This document shows, in pieces, positions 46,091 to 54,949 of a stretch of 64,000 nucleotides of DNA. The stretch lies in the NCBI GenBank assembly GCA_965221075.1, contig OZ244865.1:248001-312000 (forward strand). The letters run 5' to 3'. Position numbers and translations under genes: made by a program. Position 1 is the first letter of the stretch. Each line of letters opens with the position of its first letter. Under the pieces are notes generated by a model. It ran no database searches and had not been told where the DNA came from. It saw only the letters and a program-made list of their open reading frames with translations. The stretch comes from UBA2970 sp965221075 (GTDB lineage: Bacteria > Verrucomicrobiota > Verrucomicrobiia > Limisphaerales > AAA164-E04).

Positions 46091-47386
46091 ATGACAAGGA
46101 AGGACAAGCATTCCGAGGAGGTTGCCCTCTTCCGTTTCCGGGTGATTGGCGAGCTGCTCCACCTGGTGCGGGGGAGCCGCGAGTACCGTGAGGAGATGAG
46201 CCGCCTGACCGGGAAGCCGTGGGCGATACCCGGCTCGGATCGGACCCGGGTGGCCCGTCAGACCATCTGCGACTGGCTGCAGATGTACGATCCCCAGCGG
46301 GGGGTCGATTCCCTGCGGCCGAAGATCCGCTCCGACTGGGGGCAGCGCCGGAAGATGTCGGTGGGGACGATGGAGCTTCTGATGGGGATCAAGCGCCGCA
46401 GTCCGAAGCTGAGCGTCAGGCAGGTGATCGAGACGGCGCGGAGGACCGGGGAGGTTCCCGAGGGGGACAGCCTGGCCCCCACCACGGTCTACAGCCTTCT
46501 GCGCAGCGAGGGTCTGATGGATCGGCAGAAGGAGGGCCAGGTCCACGACCGCCGCAGGTTCAGCTACGCCAATGCCGGGGAGCTCTGGATGAGCGACGTG
46601 ATGCACGGGCCCCGGGCGGCCGATGGGAAGGGGAGCAAGCGCAAGACCTACATGATCGCCCTCCTGGACGATGCGACCCGGGTGGTTCCCCACGCCGAGT
46701 TCGCCTTCAGCGAGTCGGAAGTGGCGTTCATCCTGGCGCTCAGGGAAGGGATCCTGCGCCGCGGGATTCCCTGCCGGCTCTATGTGGACAACGGGGCCTG
46801 CTACCGGAGCCGCCAGCTGCAGAGGATCACGGTCAACCTGGGCATCAACCTGATCCACGCCACAGCGAGGGCGCCCCAGGGCAAGGGGAAGATCGAGCGC
46901 TTCATCCGCACCGTCCGCCAGCAGTTCCTCCCCCAGGTGGAGGAAGCGGACGCCGCCTCGCTCGAGGCGCTCAACAAGCGCCTGCGCACCTGGATCGAGG
47001 GAGAGTACCACCACTCCCCGCACCGGGGACTCGACGGCCGGACGCCGCTGAGCCGGTGGCTCGAAACCGCGGACAAGGTGCGGCTCTCCGCAAGCATCGA
47101 TCGGATCGAGGATCTGTTCCTCTTCCAGGCCAGCCGCAAGGTCAGGCAGGACTGCACCGTCTCCCTCGCCTGCCGCAGCTACGAGGTCGACTCGGTGCTG
47201 GCCGGCAGGACCGTCACGCTCCTCTACGACCCGACCGCTCCCGATCGGCCGGTCAAGGTCGTGTACGACGGAAGGAGCTACGAGCCGGGACACCTGGTCG
47301 ATCCGGTGGGCAACGCCCAGGCCAGGCGCAGGCCCAGGAAGCCCGGGATCCGGTTCGGCAACCCCTTCGCAGCCAAGGAGAGCTGA
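46091..47386 (+). CDS. DDE transposase, Mu/TnsB-like
   Basis: 431 residues. An N-terminal HTH region is followed by an rve integrase core with the catalytic triad readable as Asp169 (WMSDVMHGP), Asp233 (LYVDNGACYR) and Glu269 (GKGKIERFIRTV). A Mu-type C-terminal beta barrel follows (VSLACRSYEVDSVLAG, VKVVYDGRSYE). The triad is complete, so it is probably active. The next gene, an ATPase, starts on its stop codon. Confidence 0.9.
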   Translation: MTRKDKHSEEVALFRFRVIGELLHLVRGSREYREEMSRLTGKPWAIPGSDRTRVARQTICDWLQMYDPQRGVDSLRPKIRSDWGQRRKMSVGTMELLMGIKRRSPKLSVRQVIETARRTGEVPEGDSLAPTTVYSLLRSEGLMDRQKEGQVHDRRRFSYANAGELWMSDVMHGPRAADGKGSKRKTYMIALLDDATRVVPHAEFAFSESEVAFILALREGILRRGIPCRLYVDNGACYRSRQLQRITVNLGINLIHATARAPQGKGKIERFIRTVRQQFLPQVEEADAASLEALNKRLRTWIEGEYHHSPHRGLDGRTPLSRWLETADKVRLSASIDRIEDLFLFQASRKVRQDCTVSLACRSYEVDSVLAGRTVTLLYDPTAPDRPVKVVYDGRSYEPGHLVDPVGNAQARRRPRKPGIRFGNPFAAKES

Positions 47387-48192
47387 TGTACGAACAGCAT
47401 TTCGGGCTCCAGTTCCTGCCCTTCGAGTCCTCGATCAAGGCCGACCGGACCTTCCCCAGCCGCGCGCTCGAGGAGGCGGCCACCCGGATCGGCCACCTGG
47501 TCAGGCGCAAGGGGGTCGGGAGCATCACCGGCGAATCGGGCAGCGGCAAGACCACCGTCTGCCGCAAGGCCGCCGCCCAGCTCCATCCCGGGACCCACCA
47601 GGTCTTCTACGTCTCCCTCTCGACGGGATCGGTCCTCGACATCCTCAACACCATCGCCGGGGAGTTCGGCCTGCCCGCCCGCAACCGCCGGGCCGCCGCA
47701 CGCAAGGGCATCCAGGAGCAGATCTCCCTCATCGTCGCCGAGAACCGCAAGCACCCCGTCCTCGTCTTCGACGAGGCCCACCTGCTGCGGGACGAGGCGC
47801 TGAGCGAACTGCGCCTCATGCTCGCCTTCGGCATGAACGACGACGCCCGCCTCACCCTGCTCCTGGTCGGCCTCTCGGAGCTGGACCGCCGCCTCTCCAT
47901 GACCATGCACCAGTCCCTGCTCCAGAGGCTCATCGTCCGCCATCAGATGGACATCCTCGGCAACGAGGAGATCGAGCACTACATCGGCCACCGGCTCGCC
48001 CTGGCTGGCGCGCCCGGCCAGGTCTCGCTCTTCGAGCCGCAGGCCATGGAGGCCATCCGGCTGGGCTCCAAGGGCATCCCCAGGCTGGCCGACCACCTCG
48101 CCCACTTCTCCCTGGCAGCCGCAGCCGGGCAGGGAGCCCGGCAGGTCGCCTGCGAGCATGTCGAGATGGCCTCCGGAGAACTCGGCATATGA
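47386..48192 (+). CDS. AAA ATPase, TniB/ExeA-like transposition partner
   Basis: 268 residues. Walker A GESGSGKTT (about 49-57), Walker B VLVFDEAHLL (Asp129/Glu130) and an arginine-finger-like region near HQSLLQRLIVRHQ. This fits the TniB/TnsC/MuB group that regulates target capture for DDE transposases. It overlaps both neighbouring genes. Confidence 0.88.
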   Translation: MYEQHFGLQFLPFESSIKADRTFPSRALEEAATRIGHLVRRKGVGSITGESGSGKTTVCRKAAAQLHPGTHQVFYVSLSTGSVLDILNTIAGEFGLPARNRRAAARKGIQEQISLIVAENRKHPVLVFDEAHLLRDEALSELRLMLAFGMNDDARLTLLLVGLSELDRRLSMTMHQSLLQRLIVRHQMDILGNEEIEHYIGHRLALAGAPGQVSLFEPQAMEAIRLGSKGIPRLADHLAHFSLAAAAGQGARQVACEHVEMASGELGI

Positions 48193-49070
48193 GCGCGCCC
48201 CTGGAACGGCAGCCGGCCCTGCCCGATCCGTCCCAGCTCCGGGAGTTTCCGCTGGGGCCCCTGGCCGCCTATCTCGGATACCGTCAGGATCCCGGCGATC
48301 CCAGGCGCTGGAGACGCCCCGGCTCGATCATCAGCATCGACAAGGGGAAGTTCTTCGACCACAAGGCGAAGTCCGGCGGCTACGGAGCCATCGATCTGGT
48401 GGCTCACGCCCGCACCTGGTCCTGCAGCCGGGCCATCGGCTTCCTCGCCGAGCTGACCGCCGGGGCCCAGGAAGCCGACGCCCCGGAACAGGGCCTGAGC
48501 CTGCCCCGTCCCAGCGAGGCCGGCTGGCCCGTCGTCAGGAACTACCTGGTCTCGGTCCGCTCCCTGCCCGATCGCCTCCTGTCCCGCTGCCACCAGCTGG
48601 GACTGGTCTTCGCCGACCACCGCCGCAACGCCCTCTTCCAGTGCACCGATGCCCAGCGCAATCCCACCGGAGCCGAGATCGTCGGGACGCTCGTGCGCCC
48701 AGACGGCTCCCGCTACCGGGGCATGGCCCGTGGCTCGCGCAAGGACCGCGGCGGCTTCTGGCTGCCGGTGGACCGCTCCCGGCCCGTCGCCGCCATCCTC
48801 GTCGAGAGCGCCATCGACGCCCTGTCCGCATGGCTCCTGCATCCCCGGCTCAGGACCAGCGGAACCGTCTTCGTCTCCACCGCAGGAACCACCCATCGCA
48901 TCCCCGAGTGGCTCGGATGCTGGAACCTCGAGCGGATCCTCTGCGCATTCGATGCCGACCAGAGCGGCGACAGCTGCGCCTCCCGCCTCATGCGGGACAA
49001 TCCAGCCGTCCGGCGCCTGAGGCCTGTCGGGGCCAAGGACTGGAACGATGTCCTCCGAAAGCGGAGCTGA
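48189..49070 (+). CDS. Toprim-domain (primase-like) protein of the transposon
   Basis: 293 residues. The N-terminal part (LGYRQDPGDPRRWRRPGSI, DLVAHARTW) is DUF3991-like. The C-terminal toprim fold carries Glu206 (ILVESAIDALSAW) and AFDADQSGD (Asp255, Asp257), the metal-binding residues of primases and topoisomerases. An element-borne toprim protein is unusual for this transposon type; it may handle DNA replication or repair after strand transfer. A near-identical fragment is at 19303-19711. Confidence 0.8.
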   Translation: MSAPLERQPALPDPSQLREFPLGPLAAYLGYRQDPGDPRRWRRPGSIISIDKGKFFDHKAKSGGYGAIDLVAHARTWSCSRAIGFLAELTAGAQEADAPEQGLSLPRPSEAGWPVVRNYLVSVRSLPDRLLSRCHQLGLVFADHRRNALFQCTDAQRNPTGAEIVGTLVRPDGSRYRGMARGSRKDRGGFWLPVDRSRPVAAILVESAIDALSAWLLHPRLRTSGTVFVSTAGTTHRIPEWLGCWNLERILCAFDADQSGDSCASRLMRDNPAVRRLRPVGAKDWNDVLRKRS

Positions 49071-49246
49071 ATCCCCCGGCTGGAGCCCATGCAAACGGGA
49101 TCAGGCAGCTTTTCCTTCCAGGAAGTCCTCTCCCCGGGCAGCAGAAGCTGCCCGTCTCATGCAAGTCCAATGGCTTACCCCCCTCGATCGGATGTCAGCA
49201 CGGAGCAATCTGGGAAAACCCGTCAGGATAATCGCTGCAAATAACA

Positions 49247-52200
49247 GTTTCCGCGCCTGCGAAGGCGCGGCCTCATTGAAGCGAGAGTATTCGGAAGAAT
49301 GCGGGGAAGGGGATACGGGGTTTCCGCGCCTGCGAAGGCGCGGCCTCATTGAAGCTCTTTGGCAAACTTTCTTGCCGCCTCGTCTGTATGCAGTTTCCGC
49401 GCCTGCGAAGGCGCGGCCTCATTGAAGCTGCACGTCCTTGATCGCCGTCGGCGAACCCCACTCGGTTTCCGCGCCTGCGAAGGCGCGGCCTCATTGAAGC
49501 AGGGCAGGCGTCAGGCTGTTCTCCTGCCAGTTGGCGACGTTTCCGCGCCTGCGAAGGCGCGGCCTCATTGAAGCCTGGCAATAGGGCAGGGGGCGGTGGC
49601 CCTCCGCACTGGTTTCCGCGCCTGCGAAGGCGCGGCCTCATTGAAGCTCGAGGATGCTATAGGTATTAGGCTGCCAGAGCTCGGGTTTCCGCGCCTGCGA
49701 AGGCGCGGCCTCATTGAAGCCATTGATTTTCATCAGCACCATATCTGGTCGGGCAGAGTTTCCGCGCCTGCGAAGGCGCGGCCTCATTGAAGCCTATCGG
49801 CGAGCTTGCGCTCGACCTTGACTCTGCCCGGTTTCCGCGCCTGCGAAGGCGCGGCCTCATTGAAGCAACTTCGGTAAGACACGTTGAGGTGACTCTGGAT
49901 GCTGTTTCCGCGCCTGCGAAGGCGCGGCCTCATTGAAGCGTGGTCCACAGAACCACCACAGCCTGCATGTACGGGCGGTTTCCGCGCCTGCGAAGGCGCG
50001 GCCTCATTGAAGCACCTGATCTCCGGTCCTGGGCGTGCGGGGGTTTTGCGGACGTTTCCGCGCCTGCGAAGGCGCGGCCTCATTGAAGCGCGATGGCTGT
50101 CCCGGATGCCGGCGACCTCCGCGACGTTTCCGCGCCTGCGAAGGCGCGGCCTCATTGAAGCAAGGGCGGCGGCGCGGGAAGGGCTGCCGCAAAGTATGGA
50201 GTTTCCGCGCCTGCGAAGGCGCGGCCTCATTGAAGCTTCTACGGCCTCTTCGCCGCCTTGCGCTGGGCGGGCAGTTTCCGCGCCTGCGAAGGCGCGGCCT
50301 CATTGAAGCGGGAGCCAGGGCGTGTACCTGCAGAGCTATGCGATGGTTTCCGCGCCTGCGAAGGCGCGGCCTCATTGAAGCAGGTTGGCCATTCTAACGC
50401 GCCTTTCGCTTAGTATTGTTTCCGCGCCTGCGAAGGCGCGGCCTCATTGAAGCATTTCACTGCCGCCCGCAATATCGGATATCCCTGCGAGTTTCCGCGC
50501 CTGCGAAGGCGCGGCCTCATTGAAGCGCAACCTGCGTCCAGGTGACAATCTGGGCCCCAGGCGGTTTCCGCGCCTGCGAAGGCGCGGCCTCATTGAAGCC
50601 AGAAGATTAGCCTGGCATTAGATGTCCCGGTCGAGCTGTTTCCGCGCCTGCGAAGGCGCGGCCTCATTGAAGCGACAATGTATTGCAGCAGATGACGAAT
50701 GTTGAAGAAGGTTTCCGCGCCTGCGAAGGCGCGGCCTCATTGAAGCGAGGATTTCCCGGGCCGGATAAGAAGCATGGTTAAAAAGTTTCCGCGCCTGCGA
50801 AGGCGCGGCCTCATTGAAGCAGCAGAGTTGAGCCCGTCAAGGGCCCCGGGGTCCAGAGCGTTTCCGCGCCTGCGAAGGCGCGGCCTCATTGAAGCCGGGC
50901 CATGGATGACGACTCCATATCTGCTCGATGGTGTTTCCGCGCCTGCGAAGGCGCGGCCTCATTGAAGCCTGCGGCGCAAACGGGGCGCAGAATGCATCGC
51001 AAGAGTTTCCGCGCCTGCGAAGGCGCGGCCTCATTGAAGCCTGCGGCGCAAACGGGGCGCAGAATGCATCGCAAGAGTTTCCGCGCCTGCGAAGGCGCGG
51101 CCTCATTGAAGCCTGCGGCGCAAACGGGGCGCAGAATGCATCGCAAGAGTTTCCGCGCCTGCGAAGGCGCGGCCTCATTGAAGCCTAGCTTGTCCTGGTC
51201 GGGGTTGCTCATGGTTTTGCGTTTCCGCGCCTGCGAAGGCGCGGCCTCATTGAAGCAGGAGGCCGTCGGGCTCGTAGAGGAGCAGACGGAGCAGTTTCCG
51301 CGCCTGCGAAGGCGCGGCCTCATTGAAGCTGCAGAGCGATCTTGAAGCCAAGACGATGCGGATTGGTTTCCGCGCCTGCGAAGGCGCGGCCTCATTGAAG
51401 CCAGACCTCCTCGTATTCGTCGGCGCGGCCAGAAAGAGTTTCCGCGCCTGCGAAGGCGCGGCCTCATTGAAGCGTGGCGTGTACAGCCCTTCCCTGATCC
51501 AGATGTTCCGGACGTTTCCGCGCCTGCGAAGGCGCGGCCTCATTGAAGCAACACGCTGCGCTTGGCATAGTCTCTGCTTGCGCAGCGTTTCCGCGCCTGC
51601 GAAGGCGCGGCCTCATTGAAGCAACACGCTGCGCTTGGCATAGTCTCTGCTTGCGCAGCGTTTCCGCGCCTGCGAAGGCGCGGCCTCATTGAAGCCCTCG
51701 CAGAGCGGGGGGAGCTCCTGGGCCAGTCGAGGTTTCCGCGCCTGCGAAGGCGCGGCCTCATTGAAGCCGCCGAAGGCTGGAAGACAGGCGACGGCTAGTC
51801 AATTGTTTCCGCGCCTGCGAAGGCGCGGCCTCATTGAAGCACTACGGAGCGCAGGTCATCGGCCGACAGCGTGGCAGGTTTCCGCGCCTGCGAAGGCGCG
51901 GCCTCATTGAAGCCAGGAGCGACGGGAAAACAGTCCGTATATACAGGAGGGTTTCCGCGCCTGCGAAGGCGCGGCCTCATTGAAGCTCCCACTACTGCGC
52001 CAACTGCGGGGCCGTCTGCATCGTTTCCGCGCCTGCGAAGGCGCGGCCTCATTGAAGCACTACGGAGCGCAGGTCATCGGCCGACAGCGTGGCAGGTTTC
52101 CGCGCCTGCGAAGGCGCGGCCTCATTGAAGCCAGGAGCGACGGGAAAACAGTCCGTATATACAGGAGGGTTTCCGCGCCTGCGAAGGCGCGGCCTCATTG

Positions 52201-52349
52201 AAGCAACACGCTGCGCTTGGCGTAGCATCTGTTTGCGCAGCGTTTCCGCGCCTGCGAAGGCGCGGCCTCATTGAAGCTCCCACTACTGCGCCAACTGCGG
52301 GGCCGTCTGCATCGTTTCCGCGCCTGCGAAGGCGCGGCCTCATTGAAGC
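49247..52349 (+). CRISPR. CRISPR array segment B, 43 repeats
   Basis: Same 36-bp repeat as segment A. It begins directly at the transposon's right end and I counted 43 copies (first 49247, last 52314); the first completes the repeat split by the transposon. It holds unusual spacer duplications: the spacer at 50969-51004 occurs three times in tandem; 51550-51586 and 51623-51659 are identical and 52205-52241 differs from them by four bases; and a block of three spacers at 51841-52022 recurs at 52059-52313 with an extra spacer inside. It ends in a repeat cut after GTTTC at 52390. Confidence 0.98.
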
Positions 52350-52519
52350 CGGGCCGCCCTGCTTCTGCTCCCGCCGACGATGGCGGTTTCTGTCAATGTC
52401 AGATGAAAATGTCCCACTTTTGGTGGCTTTGGCACCCCTTGATCATTGCGCTGCGCCACCGCGGCCCTTCGGGGCCGTACGGAGGGAGCGAAGCGACCGG
52501 AGTACGGCCCCGAAGGGCT

Positions 52520-53311
52520 TCATCCCGTACCTCCTCCGCTGCTCTCCTTCGCCCTCCCCATCAGGGCCTGATGCTCCCTCATCCGGTAGCTGTTTCCCCG
52601 GATGTTGACGATGTGGCTGTGGTGCACCAGGCGATCGAGCATCGCCGACGCCATCACCTCGTCGCCAAGCACGCCGCCCCATTCCTCGAACCCCTTGTTC
52701 GAGGTCAGGATCGTCGAAGCCCGCTCGTGGCGAGCGTTGATCAGCTGGAAGAAGAGCACTGCGCCATCCCGGCTCACGGGCAGGTAGCCGATCTCGTCCA
52801 CCACCAGGACTGCGGGATGGACGAGGACCCTCAAGCGATGGGCCAGCCTGCCAGCGGCTCGGGCTTCGGTCAACGACTCGACCAGACTGGAGAGCGTGCC
52901 GTAGTAGACCCGTCGGCCTGCCTCGGCCGCCGCGATGGCCAGGCTGATCGCCAGATGCGTCTTACCGACTCCCGGAGGCCCCAGGAAGATGACATTCTCC
53001 GAACGTCCCACGAAGCCGAGCTCGTGCAGGCTCTCGATCTGTTCGCGCCGTATGCTCGGCTGGAAGGAGAAATCGAACTGCTCCAGCGTCTTGACCGCTG
53101 GCAGCCGTGAAGACCGCATGGCGGTGAAGAGCCTCCGGTTGTTCCGAAGAGCGATCTGCGCGTCGAGCAGCTCCTCGATGGCCTCGGTAGCTGTCGCAGC
53201 CCCGCTGTCGGCCTTGGCCAGGATCCCGTCCACCGCTTCCAGAGCCCCGGGCATTTTCAGATCGACAAGCATCGAGCGCACCCGATCGCGCCGCCCCATC
53301 GCCTTCTTCAC
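52520..53311 (-). CDS. istB: IstB, helper ATPase of IS21
   Basis: 263 residues from GTG 53311 (GTGA overlap with istA; an ATG 12 nt later is possible). Walker A FLGPPGVGKTHLA (about 111-119), Walker B VLVVDEIGYLP and the STILTSNKGFEEWG sensor region are all typical of IstB. It directs IS21 transposase to target DNA. Confidence 0.95.
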   Translation of the reverse strand: MKKAMGRRDRVRSMLVDLKMPGALEAVDGILAKADSGAATATEAIEELLDAQIALRNNRRLFTAMRSSRLPAVKTLEQFDFSFQPSIRREQIESLHELGFVGRSENVIFLGPPGVGKTHLAISLAIAAAEAGRRVYYGTLSSLVESLTEARAAGRLAHRLRVLVHPAVLVVDEIGYLPVSRDGAVLFFQLINARHERASTILTSNKGFEEWGGVLGDEVMASAMLDRLVHHSHIVNIRGNSYRMREHQALMGRAKESSGGGTG

Positions 53312-54342
53312 TGTGCCACCTCCGCGTAGGTTCGCAGGGGACGCCGTTCCACCTCGACGGCAGCCGGCGGCCGTGCCGCCTGGACCCTCTCTCGTGCCTT
53401 CAGAGCCGCCTCAGGGGCTCCCAGACGCCTGTATGGGCCTACAGCCAGGGGATGCAGGGCATGCCGCTCGGCTCGCTTGAAACGGTCTGCAGGGCGCTCC
53501 CCGGTCGTCCCGTGCACCCGCACGTTCGCAGTGTCTTCCAGCCAGTGGGCCGCCTGCTCGTTGAGGTCCTCGTCGTTGAGGAATTGGCGTCCGTAGCAGA
53601 AGCTCTCGCGCAGGTAGCGGATCGGCCGCTCCACCTTGCCCTTGGTCTGGGCACGGTAGGGGCGGCACGATCGTGCCGCAAATCCCCAGTGCGACGAGAA
53701 GCGCAGGAACTCCTCGTTGAGCGTCAGCCGGCCTCCATCGGTCCGACGGTCCGAAACCACCACCGAGCGCATCTGGTCGAAGAGCATCTCCCGGGGAACG
53801 CCTCCGAAGTAGCCGAAGGCGCTCTCCAGGCCATCGAAGAGCGTCTCCATCGTCTGCCGCCGATAGAACCGCAGCCACAGAAGCCGCGAGAATCCGAGCA
53901 CCACCACCAGTGCATGGCGGCGTCCCCATGCCATCCCGAACGACGCGAAGTCCACCTGCCCCTGCCTTCCCGGCGGCGTCTCGAAGCGGACCGCTTCCTC
54001 TTCCATCTCCCGGGGTCTGATCTCCCGCACATGGTCACGAACACGGCCGTACCCGCCCTGGTATCCTGCCTTCCGGATCTCGTCGTACAGACGCATTGCG
54101 CTCAGCTTTGGGTAGTCCGCCAATCGAGCCTCGATTATCCCCTTGTAGGCGTCCAGCTTGTGCGCCTTCGGCTGCCTCGGTCCGTACTCTGCCTTCGCCT
54201 CCAGGCCCTGGCCCAGCTTGCCGCCTTCGATCCATCGGTGAATCGTCCGTCTGTCGACTCCCAGCTGCCGCGCCATCGCCGTCTTCGTCATTCCCTGCTC
54301 CAGGCACTCCTTCGCCTTCAATCTCGTCTCCTTCCCGTGCAT
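53308..54342 (-). CDS. istA: IstA, transposase of IS21
   Basis: 344 residues from ATG 54342 with AGAGAGG upstream. An N-terminal HTH (KTAMARQLGVDRRTIHRWI), then the rve DDE core with GQVDFASFG, MLFDQMRSVVV and KGKVERPIRYLRESF. The C-terminus is Arg/Ala-rich. The catalytic residues are present. Confidence 0.93.
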   Translation of the reverse strand: MHGKETRLKAKECLEQGMTKTAMARQLGVDRRTIHRWIEGGKLGQGLEAKAEYGPRQPKAHKLDAYKGIIEARLADYPKLSAMRLYDEIRKAGYQGGYGRVRDHVREIRPREMEEEAVRFETPPGRQGQVDFASFGMAWGRRHALVVVLGFSRLLWLRFYRRQTMETLFDGLESAFGYFGGVPREMLFDQMRSVVVSDRRTDGGRLTLNEEFLRFSSHWGFAARSCRPYRAQTKGKVERPIRYLRESFCYGRQFLNDEDLNEQAAHWLEDTANVRVHGTTGERPADRFKRAERHALHPLAVGPYRRLGAPEAALKARERVQAARPPAAVEVERRPLRTYAEVAQ

Positions 54343-54464
54343 CGCTTCCTCTCTCCTTCCCGGCCCCAACGCCTCGGGAATGGAGGGTTCCGAACCTCTC
54401 CGCAACCCGAAATTGGGGCCATTTTCAGTTGACAGAAGTGAGACATTTTCAATTGTCCCCAACA

Positions 54465-54949
54465 ACATTCTCGAAAGCCCATTCGCGGACTCGGGATACG
54501 CTCGGGAGGCCAATGCGCCCGTAAGAGGACTCCCTGCTCCGGTTTGCCGGAACAGGGCAGCCCCCCAACGTGTTTCTCGCCCATTCCAGCCACTATCCGG
54601 TCCCATCGCCTGGAGGAATGGTCGTCGAACGCTGGGTGTGGGGTGGGAAACGGACCATTTCATCGCCAGTTGCCTCCATGTTCTGGCAGCAGTAAGCGGG
54701 TGTGGCAAAATGACGCATGCGGGATCATGTGGCATGATGTTCGACGCATCGTGGCGTCGAAAGGATCGTGGCTTCGAGATCGTAAAAACTTGATTCCAGC
54801 CGAGAGTGTGGCAGGGTAGACGAGTCGTAGACCATTCGAGAAGTTGTACCGTAGGACCTGGCTGCAAGGCCAGGTGGCGTATCCAAGCACGCAACTGAGG
54901 GCCGGATGTTCAAGCCCTGGCCTTTCCACGGTCGAATTTCAGGACTGAA
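54465..54949. other. Inter-element spacer, no gene seen
   Basis: 485 bp between the IS21 right end and the next transposase. No repeat of the CRISPR array and no reliable ORF. One hairpin (CCCTGCTCCGG around 54531 with its complement) is visible. It probably includes the left end of the transposase element, which I could not locate. Confidence 0.5.

Larger units (their letters stand above)
45138..49246 (+). mobile_element. 4.1-kb four-gene transposon inserted in the CRISPR array
   Basis: Terminal inverted repeats begin TGTTATTT at the left (45138) and end AAATAACA at the right (49246); inner positions share GAT and TCC at the same spacing. It is flanked by GTTT on both sides (45134-45137 and 49247-49250), which are the first four bases of the CRISPR repeat, so it sits exactly on a spacer/repeat boundary. 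The four genes are co-oriented and overlapping. An 8-bp hairpin at 45293-45312 precedes the first gene. A broken copy of its last gene is at 19303-19711, and a diverged right end at 27301-27349. Confidence 0.92.
52391..54464 (-). mobile_element. IS21-family element
   Basis: Ends: TGTCAATGTCAGATGAAAATG at the left and the inverse of TGTTGGGGACAATTGAAAATG at the right, both leading into a GTC(C/T)CAC motif. istA and istB are in the usual overlapping order. It starts five bases into a CRISPR repeat (GTTTC at 52386-52390), but the rest of that repeat is not found at its right end, so DNA next to it was deleted. Confidence 0.9.

Noticed and set aside
45138..49246. RNA-guided (CAST-type) transposon
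   Set aside because: No tniQ-like gene, Cas12k or Cascade genes are inside the element, so there is no evidence for crRNA-directed insertion.
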